DNA of 64,000 bases from Roseovarius sp. 217 (lineage in GTDB: Bacteria > Pseudomonadota > Alphaproteobacteria > Rhodobacterales > Rhodobacteraceae): positions 1,856 through 65,855 of the forward strand of contig NZ_CH902584.1 of NCBI RefSeq assembly GCF_000152845.1, written 5' to 3'. Shown piece by piece: positions 43,908-53,081 of this stretch. Position 1 is the stretch's first letter. Each line of letters begins with the position of its first letter. The translations under genes were made by a program, and so were the position numbers. The notes under the pieces are model-generated. The model had not been told where the DNA came from and ran no database searches. It was given only the letters and a program-made list of their open reading frames with translations.

Positions 43908-44777
43908 TCAGGCCCGCGCGGCAACAGCAGCAATTTCCTTGAGCATCTCAGGATACCACCGCTCCAGCGTCGGCAAAAACGCTTCGTGCAATCGCGCCAC
44001 CTGCGCCGGCGTCAAATCCTCGCGCCAGACCCCGGCCTGCCCTTTGGCAAAGAACGCGGTCATGCCCTTGGGCTTTTCCGCGAATCCCAGCGTCTCTTCC
44101 TGCCGCTTCATCGCCTCGAAACTCGTGGCCTTGATGGCGCGCGCCAGCTTGGGACCGTCCACCTTGACCCTAAGGAATTTCTCCAGCAGGCCGCGCATCG
44201 CCTTGCCGGGATTGTGCAGCATATCCTCGTAGCGCACCACATGGATCGGCAAGCCCGGCGCATTGGTCCAGACGCGGATATGATCGTCCCAACGGCCAAG
44301 CAGGTCGATGATGCCATTCGGCGTGCCGGTGATCGTGTCGGCGTTGCACATCCGTTCAATCGCCAGATCCAGATCGCAATTCTGATGCCGGGCAAAGGAC
44401 GGGGCCAGATCGAACGGGTTGCGGATGATATAGATCGCGGCGGCGGTCAGTTCGGGCGGGATCACATCCTGATCGAAAATCCGCACCGTCTGGCAATGGG
44501 TCTTGACGAAATGATGGTCCGGTTTTGAGCCCGCAATCAGGCGCAGCGCGCGGCCCCGCACCCGCATCCAGTCTTCTACCCCCTGCCCTCGAAACGGTCC
44601 GCCATTGGCCGCGTCAAAGAAATCCTGCCGCGTGTCGCCAGTCGTGAACTGTCTCAAGTTGTTGATATCCGGCGCTTTACCTGCGGGCATGAAATACTGC
44701 GCCAAGAGGCTGCGCATCCATGTATTGCCCGATTTGGGATAGCTCGCCAGCCAGATGATCCGCCGCAAATCACTCAT
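43908..44777 (-). CDS. Sulfotransferase domain protein, second of a tandem pair
   Basis: The ATG at 44777 overlaps the stop of the upstream paralogue (ATGA). The 289-residue protein has the PAPS 5'-phosphosulfate loop ASYPKSGNTWMRSLL near residue 10-24 and the 3'-phosphate region AIYIIRNPFDLAPSFARH near 130. It should transfer sulfate from PAPS to an alcohol or amine of a sugar, lipid or small molecule. Cytoplasmic by its lack of a signal. The two copies may modify different positions of one acceptor. Confidence 0.87.
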   Translation of the reverse strand: MSDLRRIIWLASYPKSGNTWMRSLLAQYFMPAGKAPDINNLRQFTTGDTRQDFFDAANGGPFRGQGVEDWMRVRGRALRLIAGSKPDHHFVKTHCQTVRIFDQDVIPPELTAAAIYIIRNPFDLAPSFARHQNCDLDLAIERMCNADTITGTPNGIIDLLGRWDDHIRVWTNAPGLPIHVVRYEDMLHNPGKAMRGLLEKFLRVKVDGPKLARAIKATSFEAMKRQEETLGFAEKPKGMTAFFAKGQAGVWREDLTPAQVARLHEAFLPTLERWYPEMLKEIAAVAARA

Positions 44778-45604
44778 TCCAGATACCCGTATCGCTTCAT
44801 CGTCTGCCCCATCTTGGTGCGGATCATCTCCGCCAGCGCGGGGTCGAGATCGGTTTTCCACTGATCCTTCTGCCCCTTGCCAAAGAATTTCGCGCTCTGT
44901 TCGGGCCGCTCGATGAACCCCTGTTCGTCTTCCTGCCGCGACAACTCGTCAAAGCTGGAGAACCGGATCGCCCGTTGCAGGCGCTCCTTGTCCACCGGCA
45001 CGCCCACCAGATCCAGCACCTTGGCGAACTGCGTCTCGGGATCGTCCAACAGATCCTCGTAGCGCACAAGCAGGCGCTTCCACGGGGCATAGGCCATCCA
45101 ACTCTTGACATGCAACTCCCACGAACTGAGGTATTGCGCCACGGATGTCTCTGTCGGCAGATTGCCATTGTCGGGATGGCAAATCTTCTGGGCCGCGTCC
45201 TCCTGCGTGATGCCGTAATGGCGCGCATAGGACAGGACCATATCCAGCGGATTGCGGATGATATAAATCGCAGAGCGTGTGTAGCGGTCGGGGATCAGGT
45301 CGATCTTCTCCGGAGCCACCCGCGCGTTATGCGTTTTGACGAAATTGACATCGGCATTGTTGGCGACGATGGCGCGCAGGACCGGATCACGCAGACGCAA
45401 ACACAGCGCCAGATCCTGCGGATCAATCTCGCGCCCGGCAACCCGGTTGTACATCTTGACGACGGCGTCGCCCACAGCAAAGCGGTGCGCCTGATTGATC
45501 GGCACCGGCTCTTGCGCGTTCATAAGATAATTGGCGAGGAACAGCCGCGTCCACGTATTCCCGGACTTCGGATAAGAGGCCAGCCAAATGATGCTTCGCT
45601 TCAT
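44774..45604 (-). CDS. Sulfotransferase domain protein, first of a tandem pair
   Basis: The 276 residues open MKRSIIWLASYPKSGNTWTR, placing the PAPS loop almost at the N terminus. AIYIIRNPLDMVLSYARHYG is the 3'-phosphate-binding segment and RYEDLL follows in both paralogues. It overlaps the second sulfotransferase gene by four bases, so both are made together. The acceptor is unknown. No PAPS-synthesis genes adjoin. The porin terminator lies directly upstream, so the pair needs its own promoter in the 40 bases before the ATG. Confidence 0.88.
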   Translation of the reverse strand: MKRSIIWLASYPKSGNTWTRLFLANYLMNAQEPVPINQAHRFAVGDAVVKMYNRVAGREIDPQDLALCLRLRDPVLRAIVANNADVNFVKTHNARVAPEKIDLIPDRYTRSAIYIIRNPLDMVLSYARHYGITQEDAAQKICHPDNGNLPTETSVAQYLSSWELHVKSWMAYAPWKRLLVRYEDLLDDPETQFAKVLDLVGVPVDKERLQRAIRFSSFDELSRQEDEQGFIERPEQSAKFFGKGQKDQWKTDLDPALAEMIRTKMGQTMKRYGYLE

Positions 45605-45645
45605 GCCCCGTCGGCCTCCGCAGTTTGCTCACATATGCGGCACAC

Positions 45646-45679
45646 ATAGAAAAGGCGGGGGGAAAAGTCACCCCCCGCC
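45646..45679 (-). terminator. Porin gene terminator
   Basis: On the minus strand GGCGGGGGG-tgactttt-CCCCCCGCC is followed by TTTTCTATG. It is a strong intrinsic terminator 22 bases after the stop of the first porin gene. Confidence 0.88.
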
Positions 45680-45700
45680 CCTTGTCTTGTTACCGGTCGA

Positions 45701-46867
45701 TTAGAACGACAGGTTGATCGAGGTGCCGATGAGGGTACCTTCGGTCGTGGTGTTGGCGTTACCAAAGGTGCCGCCGGCATCTGCGTTCACAGTACCTTCA
45801 ACATAGGCTGCGTACACGGCCCAGGTCACGCCAGCGCCGAGCGAACGGCTGCCGACCAGCTGGTAGGCTTCGTATTCGGCAGCGTCGCCGGAACCGGCGC
45901 CAACGCCATTGTACTCACCCTGGTAGGTGTCGAAACCAACCGACCACGGGCCAGCGATGTCATAGGTCACACCAAGGCTCCAGCCTTCGGAGTCGAATGC
46001 ACGGATGCCACCGTTGTCGTTCTCGCTGTAACCACCGCCGATGACAAAGCCGCTGAAGCCAACGCTTGCGCCAACGCCCCAAACTTCGGGATCACTGGTG
46101 CCAGCAACGTTGGATTCTGCAGTACCCCAACGAGCCGACAGATCAAGGTCAACGCCGCTGAACGACTGGCTGTATGCGATACCGATGTCGAAAATGTCGG
46201 TCACGCCGGCATTACGGTTCACACCAAAGTTGTTACCAGCGTTTGCACCGGTACCTGCAACGTTCGACGCAGCAGCGTAGGACACGCCGAGGGTCAGACC
46301 GTTGAAGGAAGGCGTGTAGTAGGTGATGCGCGGAACGTCGTTGTTTGCCAGAACTTCAGCATAGGACGAAATGCCCGAGTCACGGAACAGCCACGGCAGG
46401 TTGCCGCCAGCGCCGTTCGAGATCGGAACAAAGCCCGAGATCGACGGAGAGTTGATGCCGATGCCGCCTTTGACCTGCGGCGCAGCCACAGTCATCTTGT
46501 AACCAGCCGAGTTCTCGTTGCCGAGGTCGATCTTTCCGAGCGCGTCGCCCGAGATCGAGAGGTAGGTTTCGTCGATGCCGGTCGCGCCGCCACCGTTGTT
46601 GGTGCCTTCCATCTGGATGTCGACGCCGAAGGTCAGGCCGTTGTCCAGAGTAACCGAGGGCTTGAAGTGGATTTCGGTGTTCGCATACACGTCAACGCCG
46701 TCGAAGTCTGCGCCAGCATGGGCAGGGGTATCGGAGTCAACAGTTACATAACCAACGTGCGAGTTGTAGAACCCGCCCCATTTCATGTTCCATTCTTGTG
46801 CCGATGCAGGTGCGGCGAATGCTACGCCAAGAGCAATCGCGCTGGTGCTCAGAAGTTGCTTTTTCAA
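45701..46867 (-). CDS. Outer-membrane porin (Rhodobacter type), copy 1
   Basis: The 388-residue protein has a 23-residue signal peptide (ending APASAQ) and alternating beta strands ending in a terminal Phe (TSINLSF), the mark of an outer-membrane barrel. It resembles the general trimeric porin of Rhodobacter. The start codon is TTG, six bases after GGAGGG. It shares most of its length with the second porin at 47567-48742 and ends in a strong terminator. High expression is likely. Confidence 0.92.
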   Translation of the reverse strand: MKKQLLSTSAIALGVAFAAPASAQEWNMKWGGFYNSHVGYVTVDSDTPAHAGADFDGVDVYANTEIHFKPSVTLDNGLTFGVDIQMEGTNNGGGATGIDETYLSISGDALGKIDLGNENSAGYKMTVAAPQVKGGIGINSPSISGFVPISNGAGGNLPWLFRDSGISSYAEVLANNDVPRITYYTPSFNGLTLGVSYAAASNVAGTGANAGNNFGVNRNAGVTDIFDIGIAYSQSFSGVDLDLSARWGTAESNVAGTSDPEVWGVGASVGFSGFVIGGGYSENDNGGIRAFDSEGWSLGVTYDIAGPWSVGFDTYQGEYNGVGAGSGDAAEYEAYQLVGSRSLGAGVTWAVYAAYVEGTVNADAGGTFGNANTTTEGTLIGTSINLSF

Positions 46868-47056
46868 GGGTGTCCCTCCTCAGAAGCAGGTTAATCAGAT
46901 CCGCCGCACCAGTCATTGGAAACGGCTTGTGCTATGAAATGCGCCATTCGCCCCCAAACTGTCAACGCAACCCCCCTGCTCTTGCCGCATCCCGCCCGGA
47001 TTGTGACGCAGAAACCACACCACAGTTCCAGCGCCCTTTCAAACAAGGGGCTTCGC

Positions 47057-47443
47057 TCATCCCTGGTCCTCACTCAGGACTTTTTTTGCGGCCCGGAAAC
47101 ATTCAAGCGCCTGCGGCACCCCGCAGTAAATTCCCACAACATGAATGATTGCACGGATTTCCTCGGGCGTGACTCCGTTGTTGATCGCGCCCCGACAATG
47201 CAATTCCCACTCGTGCATTTTGCCCAGCGCGCCCAGCATGGCCAGATTCATCATGCTGCGGGTCTTGGGGGGAATCACCTCGTCACCCCAGCCAAACCCC
47301 CAGCACCAGGCGGTCATCGCCTCTTGAAACGGACGGGTAAAGTCATCCGCCGCCTCCAGACTGCGCTCTACATACTCCGCCCCCAGCGTCGATTTGCGCT
47401 GCTCCAGCCCCCTGAGAAAGAGATCCTCGTCGAAAATGCTCAT
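47057..47443 (-). CDS. Carboxymuconolactone decarboxylase family protein
   Basis: The ATG at 47443 with AGGAG before it gives 128 residues. The CMD fold is shown by KTRSMMNLAMLGALGKMHEWELHCRGAINNGVTPEEI and the late IIHVVGIYCGVPQALECFRAA. It resembles gamma-carboxymuconolactone decarboxylase in length and lacks the CxxC of AhpD. It lies between the two porins; no aromatic breakdown genes are near, so the reaction is uncertain. Confidence 0.87.
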   Translation of the reverse strand: MSIFDEDLFLRGLEQRKSTLGAEYVERSLEAADDFTRPFQEAMTAWCWGFGWGDEVIPPKTRSMMNLAMLGALGKMHEWELHCRGAINNGVTPEEIRAIIHVVGIYCGVPQALECFRAAKKVLSEDQG

Positions 47444-47513
47444 CACCTGCTCCTTTTGATGCCTGACGTAACGCATCATCGCAGGGCTGCGCGATAGGAC
47501 AAGCGCCAGACAT

Positions 47514-47543
47514 GCAAAACGCGCGGGGAATGACCCCCGCGCG
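47514..47543 (-). terminator. Second porin gene terminator
   Basis: On the minus strand CGCGCGGGG-gtcatt-CCCCGCGCG is followed by TTTTGC, a strong intrinsic terminator about 24 bases after the porin stop and upstream of the CMD gene. Confidence 0.87.
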
Positions 47544-47566
47544 CCTCAGTCAATCCAGATCCGGAT

Positions 47567-48742
47567 TTAGAAGGTCAGGTTGATCGACGTGCCGATCAGA
47601 GTGCCTTCAACCTCGGTGTTGGCTGTGCCCGGTGCAAAGGTGCCGCCGGCGTTGCCGTTGACAGAGCCTTCGGCATAGACGGCATAGATCGCCCAGCTCA
47701 CGCCCTCGCCAAGTTCACGGCTGCCGATGATCTGATAGGCTTCGAATTCGGCCTTGTCGCCAGAGGCCGCACCGGTGCCGCTGTATTCACCCTGATAGGT
47801 GTCGATCCCGAATTTCCAGGGACCGGCCAGGTCATAGGTGACGCCCAGCGCCCAGCCCTCTTCATCCGGCAAAAGCCCGCCGTTGTCATTCTCCGAGTAG
47901 GAGCCACCAAAGGCAAAGCCGTTGAAGCCGACGGTTGCACCGACACCCCAAGTCTCGGGATCATCGGTGCCTGCAAGGCCGGTGTTGTTCTCGGCAGTGC
48001 CCCAGCGCGCCGCGGCATCCAGATCGAAACCGCCGAATGACCCGCTATAGGCCACTGCGACGTCAAAGATGTCCGTCACGCCCGCGTTGCGGTTCACACC
48101 AAAGTTGTTGCCTGCGTTGGCACCGGTGCCGACAATGTTATCCGAAGCCGCATAGGAGATACCCAGCGTCAGACCGTTGAAGGACGGGGTATAGTAGCTG
48201 ATCCGCGCCACGTCGTTGTTGCCCAGAACCTCGGTGTAGGCCGAGATGGCCGACTGACGAAAGTTCCACGGCAGGTTGCCACCGGCGCTGACCGAAATCG
48301 GAATGAAGCCCGAGATCGATGGCGAGTTGATCCAGATGCTGCCGTCGATCTGCGGCGCCGACACCATCATCTTGTAACCAGCCGAGTTCTCGTTGCCGAG
48401 GTCGATCTTGCCGAATGCGTCGCTCGAAATCGTCATGTAGGTTTCGTCGATGCCGGTCGCGCCGCCACCGTTGTTGGTGCCTTCCATCTGCACGTTGACG
48501 CCAAAGGTCATGCCGTTGTCGAGCGTCACCGAGGGGGTGAATTCGATTTCGGTTTCGCTGTAGACATCAACGCCGTCGAAATCAGCGCCAAGATGCGCGG
48601 CTGTGTTCGTATCGACCGTGGCATAGGCCACATGGCTCGAGAAATAGCCGCCCCATTTCATATCCCATTCCTGGGCCGATGCGGGGGCGACCATGACGAC
48701 GCCGAGGGCGATCGCGCTGGTGCTCGTGAGTAGGTGTTTCAA
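47567..48742 (-). CDS. Outer-membrane porin (Rhodobacter type), copy 2
   Basis: The 391-residue paralogue has the same signal peptide type (STSAIALGVVMVAPASAQ), the same barrel layout and a terminal TSINLTF. Like copy 1 it begins with TTG six bases after GGAGGG. The two differ mostly in surface-loop segments such as NDNGGLLPDEEGW versus NDNGGIRAFDSEGW, so their channel properties may differ. Its own terminator follows. The 207-base gap upstream should hold its promoter; no operator is recognised. Confidence 0.92.
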   Translation of the reverse strand: MKHLLTSTSAIALGVVMVAPASAQEWDMKWGGYFSSHVAYATVDTNTAAHLGADFDGVDVYSETEIEFTPSVTLDNGMTFGVNVQMEGTNNGGGATGIDETYMTISSDAFGKIDLGNENSAGYKMMVSAPQIDGSIWINSPSISGFIPISVSAGGNLPWNFRQSAISAYTEVLGNNDVARISYYTPSFNGLTLGISYAASDNIVGTGANAGNNFGVNRNAGVTDIFDVAVAYSGSFGGFDLDAAARWGTAENNTGLAGTDDPETWGVGATVGFNGFAFGGSYSENDNGGLLPDEEGWALGVTYDLAGPWKFGIDTYQGEYSGTGAASGDKAEFEAYQIIGSRELGEGVSWAIYAVYAEGSVNGNAGGTFAPGTANTEVEGTLIGTSINLTF

Positions 48743-48949
48743 GGAAGTCCCTCCAGAAATATTCTGATACGTGCCGTCGCGAAAATTCGCGACCGGCTGA
48801 TAATCACCATGACGCTCACGAACGGTTCACAGTCAAAACACCGATTAGTGAATGTCACGAATCTGTTGCATATGATGCAGGGCCGACACACTCCTGCCTT
48901 CCAGCCGCCCACAACGCTCGCAAAACAGGCAAAGCCTGTCTCAGCCGCC

Positions 48950-50272
48950 CTAGCGACCGGCCCGCGCCTGCCAGTCCTCAACCCGGTCCACCACCTGCCG
49001 ATACCAGAGATTCGCGGCCCGCAGGAAATGTGGCCGCTCGCCCGGATGCAGCCAGCTCCGGCTGAGCGGCGTGGCGCTATAGGCCGTGGCCCCCCGGGCA
49101 TCGCCAATCGCCTGATAGGCGGCTTTCGATCCCAACCAGGGCGCCATCACCGTCCCTGACCCCGAAAAGCCCATCGCGTAATGCACGCCCTCATCCTGCC
49201 CCACATGCGGCATATGCGAAAAGCTATAGCCGGTGAAGCCCTGCCACGAATGGCTGAGCTTGACGCCCGCCAGATCAGGCCAGATTCCCACCATGACCTT
49301 ATAGAGCTGCGCCGCAGCCGCCTCCGGCCCCATCTCCGCCATCGAGGCGCGCCCGCCAAAGAGCACACGGCGGCCATCCGGCGAAATGCGGAAATAGCTG
49401 TGCCGCGCCCGCGTCTCGACCATCATCCGCCGCCCCGGCGCGATATGGCCGATCAGGTTCGACGGCAAGTCCTCGGTCGCGATGATATAAGACGGCAGCG
49501 GGAACACCCGCGCCATATGCCAGCGAAACGGGCGGCGCGTGTAGCCGTTCGTGGTCAAAACCACCTTGGCCGCGCGGATCACGCCCTTGGCGGTCTGCAC
49601 CCGGTATCCTGCACCCTCGGCCTCGCGCGCGGTCACCGCCGCATGGGACACCACCGGCACGCCGCGCGCCCGCACCGCCCGCAACAGGCCCTGATGGAAC
49701 TTGGCCGGGTGAATCGCACCATGCTCCGAGAACAACAGCCCGCCGTGATATTTCTCGGTCGTGATCTCCTGCTCCAGATCAGCGCGCTCAATGATCCGCA
49801 CGTTCACTTCTGATTTCTCGGTAACGACCTGTGCCATCCGCCGCTGATTGGCGAAATGCGCGGGCGTATAGGCCAGTTGCACCCGCCCGGTGTTCTGGAA
49901 ATCGCACTCGATCCCCTCGCGCGCGATCAGATCCTTGGCCCAGTCGAGCGCCGGCTTCGCCTCGGCAAAGAGCGCATCCGCCACCCCGGCCCCGAACTTC
50001 GCCTCCAACTCGGCCCAGCCCAGACGCGGATGCGCCCCGAACATGCCGCCGTTGCGGGTGGACGCCCCATGCCCCGGCTCCGCAGCATCGACCACAACGA
50101 CCCGCGCGCCGCCATCATGCGCCGCCAGCGCCGCCGACAACCCGGCATAGCCCGCCCCGATCACCAGCACGTCACAGGTGTCGGGCAGGTCCTCCCCCGC
50201 CTCGGGCGCACTCAGCGCCGACCACCAGTAAGGGATGCCAAGATCGGCCTCCCGCGCCCATTCGATCCGCAT
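48950..50272 (-). CDS. FAD-dependent amine/amino acid oxidoreductase (DAO/PuuB-like)
   Basis: The 440-residue protein has the FAD dinucleotide loop VLVIGAGYAGLSAALA at 36-51 and the DAO-family segment HGASTRNGGMFGAHPRLGW. The C terminus has HVGQDEGVHYAMGFSGSG. Members oxidise secondary amines or D-amino acids, including gamma-glutamylputrescine. It is the last gene of a minus-strand unit with TetR, aminotransferase and DDAH-like genes (81 bases from the last), which suggests it acts on a product of that pathway. Confidence 0.88.
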   Translation of the reverse strand: MRIEWAREADLGIPYWWSALSAPEAGEDLPDTCDVLVIGAGYAGLSAALAAHDGGARVVVVDAAEPGHGASTRNGGMFGAHPRLGWAELEAKFGAGVADALFAEAKPALDWAKDLIAREGIECDFQNTGRVQLAYTPAHFANQRRMAQVVTEKSEVNVRIIERADLEQEITTEKYHGGLLFSEHGAIHPAKFHQGLLRAVRARGVPVVSHAAVTAREAEGAGYRVQTAKGVIRAAKVVLTTNGYTRRPFRWHMARVFPLPSYIIATEDLPSNLIGHIAPGRRMMVETRARHSYFRISPDGRRVLFGGRASMAEMGPEAAAAQLYKVMVGIWPDLAGVKLSHSWQGFTGYSFSHMPHVGQDEGVHYAMGFSGSGTVMAPWLGSKAAYQAIGDARGATAYSATPLSRSWLHPGERPHFLRAANLWYRQVVDRVEDWQARAGR

Positions 50273-50353
50273 GATCTTCTCCTGATCTCACGCCCGATTG
50301 GGCGCATCTGAATTGCGTCCACAACGCGCGTACAAAACGTACGTCATGTACAT

Positions 50354-51139
50354 TCAGAATCGCAGCGAAAGACAAGACATCCCGCCATCCAGCTTGGCAC
50401 ATTCGATATTGTCGATCTCCACGACCTCATAGCCATGCCCCGCCAGCATCTCTGCCGTGCGCGGAAAACCGGCGGCCATGATCACCAGATTATTGAAGCG
50501 AATACAATTACTTGCGGCCTCCTCGCCGTCAGGAACAAGCAGCACCTCGTAGCCTTCAAAGCAGCCCGACGCCGATAGTCTGCGCGTGCTCAGGATCGTC
50601 TCGGGGGCCAAGAGGCCGCAATCGGTCTTGAAATGCAAAACCCCCGCAGGGGTCTCAACCAACCTCAGAGTATATCCATATTCACTAACAATATCAGAGA
50701 GTTGGGCCACTCCTTCACGATTGGTCCGGGCTGACAGCCCCACCAGAATCTCACGCCCCGTCACCAGAATATCGCCCCCCTCAATGGTCCCCGGCGCGGT
50801 GATTTCTGCGATCCTGTCCCCATAAAACCCCGCAATCGCCGGGCGCATCTCGGCCACTTCGCCCATCCGCGTTGGCGCTCCGGGGCGCATGGTGATGGCC
50901 AACTCCGGCAGGCAAAGCATTGTATCTTCTACAAAAACTGCGTCGGGATAGTCCTCGAGCGCGCGCAATTCCACCACCTCCGCCCCGGTGCTGCGCAGGG
51001 TCGCGACATAGGCGGCATGCGCCTCCAGCATCCGCGTGAGATCCGGCGTGCCGATATCCTCGGCCCGCAATCCGCCCACAATGCTCTTGCCCGGCTTGCG
51101 GGTGATCGCCCGGCGGAATTCGTAGCTGGAATTCATCAT
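50354..51139 (-). CDS. Dimethylarginine dimethylaminohydrolase-like amidinohydrolase
   Basis: The 261 residues show the guanidine-modifying enzyme fold. FVEDT at 69-73, EGGD at 120-123, SARTN at 136-140, His 169 in LHFKTDC and the nucleophile Cys 256 in GGMSC agree with DDAH. DDAH hydrolyses methylated arginine to citrulline plus a methylamine. The start uses the first of two ATGs behind AGAGGG. It lies 24 bases after the aminotransferase gene in the same unit. Other guanidino substrates remain possible. Confidence 0.88.
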   Translation of the reverse strand: MMNSSYEFRRAITRKPGKSIVGGLRAEDIGTPDLTRMLEAHAAYVATLRSTGAEVVELRALEDYPDAVFVEDTMLCLPELAITMRPGAPTRMGEVAEMRPAIAGFYGDRIAEITAPGTIEGGDILVTGREILVGLSARTNREGVAQLSDIVSEYGYTLRLVETPAGVLHFKTDCGLLAPETILSTRRLSASGCFEGYEVLLVPDGEEAASNCIRFNNLVIMAAGFPRTAEMLAGHGYEVVEIDNIECAKLDGGMSCLSLRF

Positions 51140-51163
51140 CTAACCCTCTGATTATGTTTGATT

Positions 51164-52351
51164 TCAGGCGATCTTGACACGCCGTGCATTGGCATGGGCC
51201 ACGATCCGGTCGATCGCTTGGGCAAAGGGCGCGTCGTCCACCGTCAGCGCCAAGCGCACCCATGTCTCCAGCGTCTTGCCAAAGGACGCGCCGGGCATCA
51301 CTGCTACGCCGGTTTTCTCCAAAAGATCAGAGGCATAGCTCTCGCCGTCCATCCCCGTCGCGGCAATATCCACCATGGCGAACATTCCCGCTTCGGGCCG
51401 ATGCGCAACCAACGCCGTCTCCCGCTCCAACCGCGTGGCCAAAAGATCGGCCCGCGCCGCGAACCTCTGCCGCATACCTGCTGCCACATCCGAACCCTCG
51501 CGCACCGCCTGTTCCGTCATATCCGCGATAAACGGTTGATTTCCAAAGAGCATTGTCTCGGACAACGCCAAAAGATTGGCCGAAAACTCCAACGACCCGA
51601 CACACCAGCCACTGCGAAATCCCGGCGCGGCGTGGCTCTTGGAGATCGACGACACCGCCACCACCCGCTCCGCCAAACCCGGCTCGGACAGGGGCGAGAC
51701 AAACTCGGATCCCTCGAACACCAGATCCTCATAGACCTCATCCGAAATGATCCAGAGGTCATGCTCAATCGCCAACTGCCCCAAGGCGGCAATATCCGCG
51801 CGGGTCAGAATCGCCCCCGTGGGATTATGCGGCGTGGTCAATAAAATCGCGCGTGTTCTAGGGGTTATCAGGGGTGCTATATCCGCCGCCGCCATCCGAA
51901 AGCCATTCTCAGGCCGCAGTGGAACCGGCACCATCGTCGCCCCCGTGGCGCGGATCACCCCTTCATAGGTGGCATACATCGGATCGCCGACCAGCACCTC
52001 CGCGCCCGCCTCCGCCACCGCCATCATCACGGCGAAAAGTGCTGTTTGTGTGCCCGGAAAACACATCACCTGATCGGGATGAAACGCACGGCCTCTGTTT
52101 TTGCTGTATTTTTCCGCCAGAGCCGCCCGCAACCCCGGCTCGCCGCGCCCGTCCGAATAGCCCGTGCGCCCCGCCTTCATCGCAGCATAGGCCGCGTCCT
52201 TGAGGTGCTCCGGCGTCGGCACATCCGGCTCTCCGATGGTCAAGCGGATCACGTCGCGACCTGCGCGCGCCATCTCCTTGGCCCGCGCATGAACCTTCCA
52301 CTTGGCCCCGCCAAGCCCAGCAAGTCGTTCATTTATAGAGGAAAATCTCAT
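51164..52351 (-). CDS. PLP-dependent class I/II aminotransferase
   Basis: The 395-residue enzyme has the class I motifs: HNPTG with Asn 176, Asp 204 and Tyr 207 in SDEVYEDL, the PLP lysine 238 in SISKSHAAPGFRSGW, and the carboxylate-binding Arg in that segment. It exchanges an amino group between an amino acid and a keto acid. Its ATG overlaps the TetR stop by four bases, and the DDAH-like gene follows. Together they suggest breakdown of a guanidino amino acid or its product. Confidence 0.9.
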   Translation of the reverse strand: MRFSSINERLAGLGGAKWKVHARAKEMARAGRDVIRLTIGEPDVPTPEHLKDAAYAAMKAGRTGYSDGRGEPGLRAALAEKYSKNRGRAFHPDQVMCFPGTQTALFAVMMAVAEAGAEVLVGDPMYATYEGVIRATGATMVPVPLRPENGFRMAAADIAPLITPRTRAILLTTPHNPTGAILTRADIAALGQLAIEHDLWIISDEVYEDLVFEGSEFVSPLSEPGLAERVVAVSSISKSHAAPGFRSGWCVGSLEFSANLLALSETMLFGNQPFIADMTEQAVREGSDVAAGMRQRFAARADLLATRLERETALVAHRPEAGMFAMVDIAATGMDGESYASDLLEKTGVAVMPGASFGKTLETWVRLALTVDDAPFAQAIDRIVAHANARRVKIA

Positions 52352-52989
52352 GTCTTCGCCGCCTCTTCCAAATCCAGTTGCAAAATCGCCCCCACCGCCG
52401 TGAGGGCAATCCCTGTCAGTTCGTCCGGCCCAAACGCTTCGGGCAGCGCGCCACCCTCGAGCCAGAGCCCATCAATCACCGCGTTGCAGGCAATCGCCAG
52501 CCGCCGCGCCTGCCCCGCATCCGGCGCGCGCCCCGCTTCCTCCAGCGCCGCCACGATCAACCGCTCCAGCCGGTCACGAAAATCGTGATAGGTCTGCGCA
52601 TGCACCGCGCGCATCCGCGCATCCTGCCGCACATGGTTGAGAAACCCGGCCCAGAGCCCGACCGAGGCCGCATCAACCACCGGCGGCGTCACCGAGGCCA
52701 CCACCAGCGCCGCCAGCCGTCCGAGGGCCGCTTCCCGCTCTACAACCCCGGCAAAGGTCTGCTCTGTCAGGCCCGCCATATGCGCCAGATAGGCCTCCTG
52801 CACCAGCTCATCCTTGGTGGAAAAGTAATGCCGTATAAGGCCTTGGGTCACATCCGCCCGCTCCGCGATGGCGCGCACCGTGGCCCCGCGCACGCCCTGT
52901 TCGGCGATCAGATCAAGCGTTGCCAGCACCAACGCCTGACGCCGGCTGTCGGCCCCTTCGCGCCTGAATTTGCGGCGTTCTCCGGTCAT
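52348..52989 (-). CDS. TetR family repressor (BetI-like)
   Basis: The ATG at 52989 with TTGGAGG before it gives 213 residues. The N-terminal helix-turn-helix is VRAIAERADVTQGLIRHYFSTKDELV; the C-terminal ligand domain (TPPVVDAASVGLWAGFLNHVRQDARMR) resembles the BetI group. It heads the catabolic unit and faces the ABC transporter across 92 bases, where a palindrome is found. It probably represses both directions until a pathway compound binds. Confidence 0.9.
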   Translation of the reverse strand: MTGERRKFRREGADSRRQALVLATLDLIAEQGVRGATVRAIAERADVTQGLIRHYFSTKDELVQEAYLAHMAGLTEQTFAGVVEREAALGRLAALVVASVTPPVVDAASVGLWAGFLNHVRQDARMRAVHAQTYHDFRDRLERLIVAALEEAGRAPDAGQARRLAIACNAVIDGLWLEGGALPEAFGPDELTGIALTAVGAILQLDLEEAAKT

Positions 52990-53014
52990 GAGCGCCTCCA
53001 ACCTGCGCAGGCTC

Positions 53015-53034
53015 AATTATACGCTTGCATAATT
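53015..53034. promoter_or_regulatory. Candidate TetR operator in the divergent promoter
   Basis: AATTAT-ACGCTTGC-ATAATT is a 20-base inverted repeat between the tetR and ABC ATPase starts. It is AT-rich in an otherwise GC-rich region and overlaps plausible -10 positions of both genes. The size and symmetry suit a TetR dimer. Confidence 0.6.
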
Positions 53035-53081
53035 ACAACTCTTCCGCCTTACTACAAGCCGAAAGTGACCCTGCCGGAGAC

